This document shows positions 48,425 to 58,130 of a stretch of 64,000 nucleotides of DNA, piece by piece (positions within the stretch are counted from its first letter, which is position 1; each line of letters opens with the position of its first letter). The notes under the pieces are model-generated. The model had not been told where the DNA came from. It was given only the letters and a program-made list of their open reading frames with translations, and searched no databases. The stretch is from Epiperipatus broadwayi (lineage: Eukaryota > Onychophora > Udeonychophora > Euonychophora > Peripatidae). Where the stretch lies: the NCBI GenBank assembly GCA_028023455.1, contig JAQFVV010012446.1:2170001-2234000 (forward strand), given 5' to 3'. Position numbers and translations under genes: made by a program.

Positions 48425-48735
48425 TTATTTTAGTTATAAAATATTAAATCAACCATGCATTTTCCTACTGTTACACAATGCTTTATTTACCACCCTCTTT
48501 TACAGTTTACAGTTTCAGTTGCTCCAGCAATCTTCCTTCAGAGCTTTTATATCTCAGTTGAAGTTAGGAGATATAAAAGTTCTGAAGAAGATTTCTGGGG
48601 CAATCGAAACTGTAAACTGTAAAAGAGGGCGGTAAATAAAGCATTGTGTAACAGTAGTAAAATGCATGGATGATTTAGTATTATATGATTGACATTTGAC
48701 AATGCAATAAGAAAGATCAGTCATTATTTTAGTTC
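48425..48735. mobile_element. Foldback element, family H4, second copy
   Basis: 48425-48562 and 48567-48735 are inverted arms (ctgttacacaatgctttatt, ctcttttacagttt) with almost no loop. It has the same layout as 45180-45692, and both share gcaatcttc/gaagattgc and gacaatgcaataagaaagat. Confidence 0.7.
48574..48622 (+). ncRNA. Hammerhead-like core, family H4
   Basis: CUGAAGA (48582-48588), stem II GAUU/AAUC with further partial pairing, GAAAC (48606-48610), U and GUA (48612-48614). Stem I pairs AGUU (48578-48581) with AACU (48615-48618). The related copy at 45534 has a perfect 7-bp stem II (GAUUGCU/AGCAAUC) but lost C3. Together the two imply an active ancestor. Confidence 0.45.
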
Positions 48736-49069
48736 TAATAAAAAAACGCTGATCCCAATCTCAAAACCAAGTAGGATTAAAAAGATAAGGCTAGATCTCA
48801 AAGAAAAGAGTAATTTCTCCACTGAAAAACTATTCAATTTCAATTAAAATTACCTGTCTGAATTCACTAGCATTAAAAAACCCAAGATCACATTTTTAAG
48901 AGGAAATACCCCCTTCTTTCGATTAGAAGAAAATCAATTGACTAGTAGTAAACACCTGAAGCAATTATCAAAAACTAATTGCAAATTCCCAATCATGCTA
49001 ATCACCTCTCACCAATGCTGCAAAAAGGATTTCCCCAGCATTATACTACTATTCCAAAACTTCAACCCT

Positions 49070-49280
49070 GCACAGTTTAGCAAAGTGGTAAAGGATTAGA
49101 TTTGGGATTTGGAATACTCGGGATTGATTCTGGTGCTTGCGGATATGGTGCTCAAATTTTTTTATAAACTCTCGAGAAATAGAGCCATAAGCCTTTTTTT
49201 TTTGTCTTGAGAGATTTGGCACAGTTGTAGAGTGTCCAATTTGGAATTAGGAAATCCCAGGGAATCATGGGTAATCTGAT
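49070..49280 (+). mobile_element. Two adjacent SINE pieces (family of 39926)
   Basis: 49070-49195: gcaaagtggtaaaggattag, gggattgattctggtgcttg and ctctcgagaaatagagcc. 49205-49280: head only, ttggcacagttgtagagtgt. The second is truncated at its 3' side. Confidence 0.6.
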
Positions 49281-49389
49281 TCTAGGGGAAAAAAGATAGA
49301 ATGACATAGAATGAAAAATAAAAGATGAATTTTGAATTAACTATAAATTCTTTCCATGAATTACAAATATATCCCAATCATTCAAACTT

Positions 49390-49880
49390 TATAAACAAAG
49401 CAAAACTCTCCATATAGTAGTACCACCCTGTGCCAACCAGAGTAATCAGTGAATGCCAGAAGGCTTGTGCATAAAATCCCTATCTAATGCCTACTCATCT
49501 AATATCCCCAGACTAGTTTCTGGCTTGTGGCCATTGTCAGTGAGGAGCTTTGGATCTGAGAGCACTGCAGCTAGATCTTAGTATCTAATGCAACCCTCCA
49601 GCATCCACCTTTTATCTCAACTACAAAACTATGAGAATGAAATTGAAAACACAAAAATATTTTCAATCTAAGCTCAATAGCTTATATAGTCATATGGGTC
49701 TGAACTCAGTTCAGCACCCATACATTTTGGTGTCTTTGGTTCTTTAACAACCATAGCATAAGCCTTCTGGCATTCATTGATTACTCTGATTGGCACAGGG
49801 TGGCACTACTGTACGGAGAGTTTTGCTTTGTTTATAAACAAATATGTGCTAGTATAAAAGATAGTGATCATGTGATGCTT
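49390..49880. mobile_element. 491-bp H1 foldback element with worn 14-bp TSD
   Basis: The termini 49388-49475 and about 49755-49838 are inverted copies (aaagcaaaactctccatata, ggcttgtgcat). Flanks aatcattcaaactt (49376-49389) and aattattcaaagtt (49881-49894) differ at two positions. The minus-strand ribozyme core reads CTGACAA, with GAAACTAGTC kept. The centre (49640-49750) matches the centre of 55580-56280. Confidence 0.65.
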
Positions 49881-50029
49881 AATTATTCAAAGTTCATATA
49901 TATCAATCACCAATTTGTGTACAAGATTCGTTTAATAGAAATATGTTTAAAATGGACACAAGATTTGATCCACAATAAACAAACATAATTTCTAAGTTAA
50001 ATAAAAGTATTTAATACGATGAATTTCAA

Positions 50030-50300
50030 AAAATTTATTATTATATGTTGATCTATTTTTATTGTATAATTTTAATTGTTAAATGTTTTTGGAAAAATTG
50101 AAACTTTATATAAACTTTTTAAATATATTTAACTGTTAGTAATAACACATTTCAATTGATATAATTCTCCTCGCATCTTCAGGTGTCGCTATAATAACCA
50201 ATGATAACAGTAGCATGGGAATCAAACCATCAACTGTTAGATTCACTAATACTGAATTTAAGAAGATGTTCTAAGGTACTGGACTTCTCTTCACAGAGCA
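50030..50300 (-). mobile_element. H5-type tRNA-SINE
   Basis: Antisense copy with atatttaactgttagtaata, the ribozyme region and gcatgggaatcaaaccatca. The core CUGAAGA and GAAAU are kept but the cleavage triplet is GUG, which hammerheads do not cut. Confidence 0.65.
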
Positions 50301-50309
50301 TTAGGAGTC

Positions 50310-51110
50310 CATAGAAATTGTGTGTACGTAATTATAAGGGTCTTCCTGATTTTTCCATTTTTTTTATTAAGAAGAAAATTAATGAATGGTCTTAAACATT
50401 ACCAATCACCACACTAGAGTGACATATGGTTTTATTTGTCATTGTCACGTGAGCAGCTTCATTAAATATTCTTCATTATTTTTTTTGGCTGTTACGTTAG
50501 ATACATTCCTAACATCCGACTTTTCTTTGCTAATCATCTTTTAATCATTTTTATAAAAACATTCAATTAAAACTAAAAAATGGAAATAATTTATAATTTT
50601 TACAAATATTTCTCCATCAATCTTAACCTCTAGTCATGCATTCAGAAATATCAACTCTAAGCATACACTTTAAATTAATAAATACATTTGTAAAAAAAAT
50701 AACTTGGATTTATGTTTCTGAACAGAAAATAACTGAAGCTTCCAATGAATTATATAACGTTTGTAAGGTCTTTTTTTTTTTGTCAGTTCATCTTTCATTT
50801 TTATCTCAATCCTATCACAACTTATTTCTAAATATTTAAAATTGAAGAAACTCAAGAAATCGCTAACTTTGACTTCTGTGAGCTGTTAAACACTTCCTAA
50901 TTTGCAACATATGGACCATGAAGATATTTTAAAGTAGAATAACCATTTTTGTACAACACTTTACTTAATTAATAAACGAAGTAGAATATGGGTGCTAGTG
51001 TTATTTGCTTACTGTATATATCAGGTCAGTACTCAATTTAAGTTCACAACAATACTTTTATAAATTTATTAAACAATTTCACAAGTTCACACTGTAATTC
51101 AAAATTTAAC
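50310..51110. other. AT-rich, nothing recognised
   Basis: Short frames on both strands (50636-50855) overlap each other and are rich in K, F, I and L. No repeat match, exon signal or RNA gene is apparent. Confidence 0.35.
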
Positions 51111-51480
51111 AATTTACTATTGATAAATACTGTACATATATTAAAGATATATATGAACGATGATGACCTGGGCCAACTGAAGAGTGTTGTTTCAGCACCA
51201 AATGCATCTTGGGTGTCATTTGTCTTTTATTGTATCTTTATTCATACGATTTGGAAAAAAATGGCTGGTCTGGAATTATTTAATATATTTATAAAGATAT
51301 TACATATGGGACAGAGGATTGTGAATATGTGTGTGTGTTTATTAAAGATAACAGACATATTAATCTTTAACTGATGTTTAAAGTTTATACATGGGCTAAA
51401 GATAATCTCTAGTTTAGTAAATGATTAGTGATAATCAATATTGTATTAATCTGAAGTGGTTATTGTCAAAGTTATGGGGT
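51110..51480 (+). mobile_element. H3-related ribozyme element
   Basis: Blocks: ribozyme region, then gggctaaagataatctctag, tttagtaaatgattagtgat and gttattgtcaaagtt. The last blocks recur at 43140-43200, 58640-58710, 61770-61825 and 62190-62250. An 84-codon frame from 51120 crosses it and is not gene-like. Confidence 0.5.
51164..51220 (+). ncRNA. Hammerhead-like fold, family H3
   Basis: CUGAAGA (51178-51184), a perfect 6-bp stem II GUGUUG/CAGCAC with loop UUU (one G·U), then CAAAU where GAAAU is expected, AUG/CAU stem III and AUC before a predicted cut at 51209/51210. Stem I: CCAA/UUGG, an internal loop, then AUGAC (51164-51168)/GUCAU (51216-51220). G12 is lost, so it is probably inactive, but the fold is very well kept. 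The self-complementary stem III suits dimeric cleavage. Confidence 0.55.
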
Positions 51481-51759
51481 GGAGTAAATTGGCACTTGTA
51501 ATTCAAAAATGCTTTTATGTAGATGGTCTGAGCTATTGATTCAATTTTTTTTTAAAATTCAAAGGAACATAATATTGCATAGACGGAGAAACTACTACAG
51601 AAAACATACATCTTTTTTTTTTAGCAGTTCCACATTGTTACATGTTTATAATTTAAAACATTGTGCCTCTCATAAATATTTAATAATTAAACTTTTTAAA
51701 GCTAAATCAAAGAAACAACAACTAAAAATACTGGACAGAGACCTCTAATTCAACATATA

Positions 51760-52125
51760 ATTACATCTCAATAGAGAGACTTCACTTTGCTCAATGAAGT
51801 AGGGAGAGATGCATGTTAGGAATAACAAGAAATGATAGTTACTGACATCATTGAAAGAATAAAGAGAATGAAGTGAATTTGGGCTGGATATATTGGTAGA
51901 AGAGATGATAATAGATAGACAGTTGAAACCTTAATCTGGATTACAAGAGATTGTAGAAGACCTAGAAAGAGACAGCATGTGAGATGAATAGATGAAATAA
52001 GAAAGTATGCTGGGGTGATATGGAGAAGAGAGGCTACAGTTTGGAGATGGATTGAACTTAGAGAGATCTTCATTCTGTAGTGGATCAAGAATGGCTGGAA
52101 ATGATGATGATAATGATAATGTTAT
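51760..52125 (+). pseudogene. RTE-like LINE 3' end, truncated
   Basis: The C-terminal block is present with frameshifts: R-N-N-K-K-like, I-E-R-I-K-R-M-K, W-A-like, R-P-R-K-R/R-P-R-K-R-Q-H-like and W-I-E-L-R-E-I-F-I-L. It ends W-I-K-N-G followed by a short (atgatgata)n tail, typical of RTE elements. It starts abruptly, as a 5'-truncated insert would. A minus-strand open frame of 90 codons here is an artefact. Confidence 0.7.
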
Positions 52126-52674
52126 CATCATAAACTTTCAGACAAATATTAAACAATTTGTCTAAGATTATATGAAAAGAGATAATGAATCCTGTTGCAT
52201 TTTGCAGTATTTAGATAATTATTATAAACAGAATCAATAATTGAACAGAAAAGTTTTTTTAAAAAGGATATAGCTTAAGGATTATGATGTAAAACAGCAA
52301 GTATAATAAATTCCCAAGAAAGATTCATAAAAACATAAAATGCAGTGAGGACTATAGGAAAGTATTTTAACTGGCAAACTAGTTATTACAAATAGCAGCT
52401 TAGCCAGAGGATAAAGCAAAAAGAAATACTATATACATTCCCCATGTGTCTTATCTAACTTAAAAAATACTGTCTTCTACTTCATCATTTTGTTATAAAA
52501 GAGTGCCAAAGAAGTCTTCACATCATAATATGTCATTTAAAGTTTGATTCATCATTACCTTATATAATGAAAATTAAAATCTTACACATTTAACATTTTT
52601 GTAAAAGAAATGAGCTAAATAAAACAAGAACTATGGGAAATATATATTTGTGTGCTCACTTATAAAATACAAAT

Positions 52675-53150
52675 ATAATTACTTAAAGGTTTTAACTTTA
52701 GACATTATGCTCTGAATATATTTTTTAACGCTAGAGGGACTTCGCCAAATCTTGACACAAGCTTACGACTTTATAAAGATAAAAATGGCTGTCTTATCTT
52801 TAACCCAACTTTCTAATTAAATAGACGAATCTGAACCATCTTGATTTGAGAGGTGAAGCTGTAAATTTCTTCACTGATTAAGTCCAATTTCTTTTACATA
52901 CTAAGATTGTGAAATCTTGCGATTTACAATGAAGTAGTTTGTAATATCTTTATTCTTAGAAATCTATAAGTTAATTGAAGTTGTAATTATATACTTTTAT
53001 TAAGCACAAGTGAGTATATGTAATTACTTAAAGGTTTTAACCTTTGACACTGCACTCTGAATATATTTTTTTAATGATGTCAAAGATTAAAATCTTTAAG
53101 TAATTACATATACTCACTTGTGCTTAATAAAAATATATAATTACAAAATA
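52675..53150. repeat. Foldback family G, second copy
   Basis: 52680-52860 matches 11950-12200 (cgccaaatcttgacacaagc, ttatctttaacccaactttc). 52985-53085 and 53087-53150 then form a tight palindrome around agcacaagtgagtatatgta. Confidence 0.6.
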
Positions 53151-53159
53151 CAAATATAT

Positions 53160-53765
53160 AAAATTGTATACAAGAAGTTTAATACTTACAAATACCTTGG
53201 TGAGAGTATTAATACTGGTGAAAATGTAACGAATAAAATTAGCCATAGAATTGAAAATAGTTGAAATGCTTTTAGTAAAAATAACTTAGTATTAAAAAGT
53301 AATATGCCTTTGTGTTCGAAAAGGAATGTTTTTAATAGATATTTATTACCCTTCTTATTTATGAATCTGAGACTTTGACATTTAACAAGTTAATATAGAG
53401 ACTTCAGACCACTGAATAAAGTATAGAGGAATGTATGTTATGAGTAATAAGAAGAAATTGAAAACCAACTACATGAATGAGAAAACTAATGGGTACCACT
53501 GATATAGTTGAATAAATTAAGAAACTGAAATGGAACTGGGCAGAATATGTTCCTAGAGGAGGTGATAGGTAGATATGTGAAGTTTTCAGTTGGATCCAAA
53601 GATATAGTAAAATGCTTAGAAAGAGACTATAAGTGATATGAAATAAGGAAGTTTTCTGATATGTTGTGGGAAAAAGAGACTAGGGATTGAAGAAACTGGA
53701 TTAAATTTAAAGTGACCATTATTCTATAGTGAATCAATAATGATTGAAAATGATAATGTTGTGCT
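53160..53765 (+). pseudogene. RTE-like LINE fragment, second plus-strand copy
   Basis: Encodes worn pieces: Y-K-Y-L-G-E, then the L-R-L-like block, I-K-K-L-K-W-N-W-A-E and W-I-K-F-K-like. It ends agaatgattgaaaatgataatg, like the tail at 52100. Many frameshifts. It starts downstream of the RT motif A region. Confidence 0.65.
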
Positions 53766-53959
53766 ATTGATTGGTCATAAAACCCTATTACCTAGATGCA
53801 TGAAGTTGCCTTCATAGCTTCTCTTTCCAGTGCCTCAACACACTTGTAATTTTGTCATATACATATATATTAAAAGCACAAAGCTAAACTAGCCAATAAG
53901 TAATCAAAATTATCCCAAATTCACAACTCAAACAGACTAGCCAAGAAAATAAACTCTAA

Positions 53960-54390
53960 AACACGACCAATAGTTTCACTGCTATAAAGAGAAGTGTAAA
54001 GAACTACAAAATAACAACATATTTAAACTAAACATTACCCACAATTCCACTTCCTAAAATATTTTGAGCTTAAATAAAAAAATAAAGGTACATAAAAGTA
54101 GGGTTAAAAATAAATACCTTAGTTCTGACTATACAGGCCACACTATAAATTTTGATGAAGCTAAGGTTATCTTTGAGAGAAATGAAATAAAAAGAATTAA
54201 AGAATCTTTATTGCTAAAAATGCCTGATTCTGAAGCTTAACTTATTTAAAAGTTCTTTTAATATTAAGGGTGTATGGGAAGTAAATGGAATTGTGGGTAA
54301 TGTTTAGTTTAAATATGTTGCTGTTTTGTAGTTCTTTACACTTGAGAAATCTATTTGTAGCAGTGAAACCATTGGTATGACCAATTAAAC
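53960..54390 (+). pseudogene. PLE endonuclease tail inside a small foldback
   Basis: 54140-54240 encodes T-G-H-T-I-N-F-D-E-A-K-V-I-F-E and R-I-K-E-S-L-L-L-K-M, the C-terminal GIY-YIG block of PLEs, ending in TAA. 53966-54055 and 54270-54385 are inverted copies (agtgtaaagaactacaaaa, aaactaaacattacccacaa) that bracket it. This is an independent copy from the one at 27718. Confidence 0.65.
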
Positions 54391-54816
54391 GTAATAGAAA
54401 AATTCTTGAAATCAGACTTCTTCCTTTTTATATAAAACACCCATGAATTTCATAATTTTTGTATAGACAAATATGGCTAAAAGAGATTATCAGAGACATT
54501 TGGCTGATTAAAAAGTTGTCTGCCACAGTTATAATTAAGATTAGATATTTTAAAAATTGAAATTAAAATAAAGGTTCCATAAAAGCATGAAGTATATACA
54601 TATTAAAAGAAATTTAAATACATGTATATTGTCTATACTAAACTTAATGTAATTATAAGGGACTTTAACTCAGACTTTCAAACACCCCACAGCTATTCAA
54701 TCCGTATGGCTCAAGAGTTGGACAATGGAGGAGGGCTGAAGCTTGTCCATTAAAGTTTGAATATTTGCTATTTTAATATAAAGTGAGTACTGATTGTATA
54801 TATGTGTTGGAGTTGG

Positions 54817-54873
54817 TGATCTGGACCAACTGATGAGTGCTGTTTTAGCACAAAATATGCATATTAGAGATCA
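54817..54873 (+). ncRNA. Hammerhead ribozyme, family H3, G12 mutated
   Basis: CUGAUGA (54830-54836), perfect stem II GUGCU/AGCAC (54837-54851), then AAAA where GAAA is expected at 54852, and a cut site before UUAG (54864). Stem I: CCAA/UUAG, an internal loop, GAUC (54818-54821)/GAUC (54869-54872). In the active form the stem II C and core G make a CpG, so deamination explains the G-to-A change. Confidence 0.55.
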
Positions 54874-55287
54874 TTTATCTTTTTCACATGTATGTTGTCA
54901 TATGTATCAGTTGTATAAGATGGATTAGATAGCTGTGAGGTGTTTGAAAATCTGAGTTCAAGTCCTTATAATTACATTAAGTTTAGTATAGACAATATAC
55001 ATGTATTTAAATATTACATATTTAGCCTGTATTTTGCCCGTCCCTTTTCTGTATAATTAAATGGATGTATTGGGGTCCTATGTATGAGGATGAGATTGAC
55101 TTAAGGTCAACATGGGTATGACAATAATATTGGCATCAAGGACTTTGAGCATTTCATTCTTTGATTTTCAATTATATGGATGGCTGAAGAATTGGAGAGT
55201 GGAGAAGATTGAAGCCTGTCCATTAAAGTTTGAAGATTTGCTATCTTAATATAAATCGAACAGTGATTGTATATATGTATGGGTGAT

Positions 55288-55348
55288 AGTGAACTGAACC
55301 AACTGATGAGTGCTGGTTCAGCAAAAAATATGTATATTGGAGATCATT
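55288..55348 (+). ncRNA. Hammerhead ribozyme, family H3, worn
   Basis: CUGAUGA (55303-55309), UGCUG/CAGCA stem II, then an A run in place of GAAA, AUGUAUA and UUGG. Stem I CCAA/UUGG. The same core lesion as at 54852, so both copies may descend from an already altered source. Confidence 0.5.
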
Positions 55349-55721
55349 TTTCTTTTTCACATATATGTGGTCACATGTATCAGTTATATAAGATGGATTG
55401 GATACTGTGAGGTGTTTTAAAGTCTGAGTTCAAGTCCCTTATATTAAAATATATATATATAACTGCTTTTAGTTTAAGATTAAAATACCTTCTGCATGTA
55501 GATGGTTTCACTTTTATTAGCATGATAAATAAACAGTGCATATTTGCACTATTTCACAAAAATGAGAATTTAAGATTTAAGCCAATAAACATCACATGAC
55601 CACACCCTCTTGTGTTTAACTGTTGTTAAAACAATTCACTATACATATTGTCACACACAGCAAGCTAAAGAAATCAATGGATGCCAGAAGGCTTGTGCAT
55701 AAAATCCCCATCTAGTGCCTA

Positions 55722-55786
55722 CTCATCCAATATCCCCAGACTAGTTTCTGGTTTGTGGCTTTCATCAGTGAGGAGCCTTTGATCTG
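55722..55786 (-). ncRNA. Hammerhead ribozyme, family H1, minus strand
   Basis: Minus strand CUGAUGA (55768-55762), GAAAC and GUC all intact, with stem I CUCCUCA/UGGGGA. Stem II has two changes relative to the plus arm (AGC/ACC) and is weak. Confidence 0.55.
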
Positions 55787-56112
55787 AGAGCACTACACCT
55801 AGATCTTAGGATTTAATGCAACCCTCCTGCAACCACTTTTTAAGAGGTGGTGGTCATGTGATGTTTATTGGCTTAAAACCAATCCTGCCTAATAGGATAG
55901 TTGTGGCTATGGTTATTAAAGAACCAAAGACACCAAAATGTATGGGTACTGAACTGGGTTCAGACCCATGTGACTATATAAGCTAAGGGGCTTGGATTGA
56001 AAACATTAAGATGTTTTCAGTTTAAGACTCATAGTTTTGTAGTTAAATGGAGATAAAAGGTGGTTGCTGGAGGGTTGCATTAGATCCTAAGATCTAGGTG
56101 CAGTGCTCTCAG

Positions 56113-56171
56113 ATCCAAGGCTCCTCACTGATGAAGGCCACAAGCCAGAAACTAGTCTGGGGATATTGGGT
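56113..56171 (+). ncRNA. Hammerhead ribozyme, family H1, best-preserved copy
   Basis: CUGAUGA 56128-56134; stem II GGC/GCC (56136-56138 with 56144-56146) and loop CACAA, closed by an A·A mismatch; GAAAC 56148-56152; UA; GUC 56155-56157, with the cut predicted before 56158. Stem I inner part UCCUCA (56122-56127)/UGGGGA (56158-56163), internal loop GGC/UA, outer part AUCCAA (56113-56118)/UUGGGU (56166-56171). All core residues are present. The internal loop could contact loop II, as in natural type I ribozymes. Confidence 0.72.
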
Positions 56172-56420
56172 GAGTAGGCACTAGATGGGGATTTTATGCA
56201 CAAGTCTTCTGGAATCCATTGATTACTGTAGCTTGCTGTGTGTAGCAATACGTATAGTGAGTCCTGCCTGTTTTAATAACAATTTAAGATTTATATCATA
56301 TTTATAAAAGACTCAATTTTCATTTGATTAGGGATCTGGAATAATATTTCCAATCAAGTAGACTGAATGCTAGGAACCCTTTAAATAGCAATCTAACTCC
56401 TTAAAACTTATCTTTTGCAG

Positions 56421-56550
56421 ATTACTTCTATGATGCAACTCAGCTCAATTATTTACATCAACCAATCCAATGGAATAATTATCTAAACAGGATGATCCCA
56501 TTAGAATTTGCAATATGGACTGCGATCTACAGAGTGTGTACCAGTAAAAG
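56421..56550 (+). CDS. Candidate host exon Y, unidentified gene
   Basis: Acceptor cttatcttttgcag ends at 56420 and donor aaaag|gtgatt starts at 56551. The 130-bp interval is open in one frame (first two bases complete a codon): Y-F-Y-D-A-T-Q-L-N-Y-L-H-Q-P-I-Q-W, then N-R-M-I-P-L-E-F-A-I-W-T, then R-V-C-T-S-K. Composition is protein-like, with five aromatic residues in the first half. It ends two bases into a codon, which the exon at 57252 completes. Not part of any repeat I see. Family not recognised. Confidence 0.55.
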
Positions 56551-57251
56551 GTGATTGTTTGTCTGGAAACTGCTTGCAGTTCTTTCATTGAATTGATCAA
56601 TATATTACTTAGAAACATACTCTAACTATTCATCACAAAAATCATGTCTGGATCATGACTTGAGATATGAAATACGATAGTGCTCTGTACCTTTATGGAT
56701 TATCTTCAATGCTGTCCATGTTGCCATGAAATATTGCAGACTATGCTAAAATTATTATTTTTGCTTATAGCGATTTATTTTCCATACATAGTTTCAAATG
56801 TTTCAGTAGCAGTTTTGCCCAACTTAAAGAAAAAAATCAATGTTAGCACCCTGATGTGGTTTTGGTACAAAACACCCCATCACATTTAACGTTGCAACTT
56901 ATGATTGAGACATGCTAGTACCTTAAAATTTTTGTGGTGAATAGTTAAGCTATGTCACTACATAATGCATGTGCTGATTCAAAACAGTGTGGTAGGAAGT
57001 TTGGGGAGATCACCAGCCACTTTTTCACTGGGAAACCTTGGTAATGCGATCCCACATCAAAAAATGTTCACATACTCTCTGTACACATATGTAGAAAAAA
57101 AAACATATATTACTATAACTATGTCCTTTGAGACTATTAACTCCACGGGATATAATAATTATTTCTACCTTTAACATGAACAATGAAGCAGAAACTGTGA
57201 CCTAACCAGATTTTATAAAATGTCACCCCCCCTTTTTTTTTTTTTTCTAAG

Positions 57252-57309
57252 ACCAGCTGCCTTTGTGGGTGTGTGGGTGGTGGAGCATTTCCTAAACAAA
57301 ATTGTTCAG
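57252..57309 (+). CDS. Candidate host exon Z, unidentified gene
   Basis: A long C/T tract then ctaag ends at 57251; the donor CAG|GTATGT at 57310 is close to consensus. The 58-bp exon joins exon Y in phase (AG+A = Arg) and encodes P-A-A-F-V-G-V-W-V-V-E-H-F-L-N-K-I-V-Q, ending on a codon boundary. The intron would be 701 bp. A minus-strand open frame over the same place uses the poly-T tract and is less convincing. The next exon was not found in the window. Confidence 0.55.
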
Positions 57310-57689
57310 GTATGTAATAACTTTCTGAGTAAACTCTTATCCCAAATTCGATCTCAAAGTGAATCACCAATTGCACAGCTTTAGACAAGATCGAAAATAA
57401 GAACCTCTGTTCACTCAGTATGACTTATCACTTTAAGATTTGCATTTTTTACATGCTCTCGTATATTTGTATACAAAAACAAAACAAAAAAAAGATGGCA
57501 CCAAAAACTATTTCCTGCTTAATTAAAGATAAAATATGATTTCATAAACCCACAATCTTTTTGTTATTGATAGAATGATAAGTTTCTGGCAACTGGGTTC
57601 CAGGGCAATAATATGAAAAATAAAAAAGGGGGAGAAAGAACATATAGAGAAAATTAAAAAACTTAATATTGGAAACATTATTTCAGTCT

Positions 57690-58130
57690 TTCACCCAGCC
57701 ATGTAACATCTGATTGGCTGCCAGATAAGCATTATAACGAGCTTAGTGAGATTTCCAGTCTCTCAATTTAATTTCAGTTTCAACTATCTGCGCTTCGCAA
57801 ATTAAAATATTATTTATAAATTATCATATACTATATGGAAGCAAGATATCTCTTTGGTCAGAGGCAGTTTAATGGTTATTCACAATTAACCACCCACACC
57901 CGAAAGTCACTTAGTTATCAGTCAGTTATAAACTCTATGAATAAACTGAGCTCAGATCTCACAGTGTACAAAAATAGACATATTAATTCTTTAAAAAAAA
58001 TGAAAAGAAAGCAAGTTTATTAATTGCAAAGAATTTATTAGCTAAGCAAGTAGGAAAAAATCATAATTATTTTAAAGCTAAAGGTACATTTTTGAGAAAA
58101 TAATAATTTGAAGTGAGTCTGTGAGTGTAT
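57690..58130 (+). repeat. Repeat with a Lys-rich open frame
   Basis: 57700-57770 resembles the end of the 21537-22312 family (catctgattggctg, gtctctcaattta). A string of almost 40 bases at 57779-57817 is identical to 36428-36467. A 62-codon frame (57835-58023) reads L-T-T-H-T-R-K-S-L-S-Y-Q-S-V-I-N-S and K-K-M-K-R-K, and after a frame slip continues to about 58120. Possibly a retroelement N-terminal piece. No motif identified. Confidence 0.35.

Larger units (their letters stand above)
54660..55460 (+). mobile_element. Two direct copies of the H3 ribozyme element
   Basis: 54690-55000 and 55165-55445 repeat the same order: gttggacaatggaggaggct, gcttgtccattaaagtttga, the ribozyme, gagatcatttatctttttca, cacatgtat, and a tRNA-B-box-like gagttcaagtcc. 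The spacing between cores is 473 bp. The copies lie head to tail, unlike most other pairs here. Confidence 0.65.
55580..56280. mobile_element. 701-bp H1 foldback element with perfect 13-bp TSD
   Basis: Flanked by aatttaagattta at 55567-55579 and 56281-56293. The arms 55617-55850 and 56052-56280 are inverted copies of about 230 bp around a 200-bp centre. Each arm carries a hammerhead, one per strand, so either transcript has one sense ribozyme. The centre includes gaaccaaagacaccaaaatg. It lies in the putative intron just upstream of the exon at 56421. Confidence 0.8.

Noticed and set aside
51816-52131. Two minus-strand frames of 90 and 66 codons
   Set aside because: They are antisense to an RTE 3' end on the plus strand.
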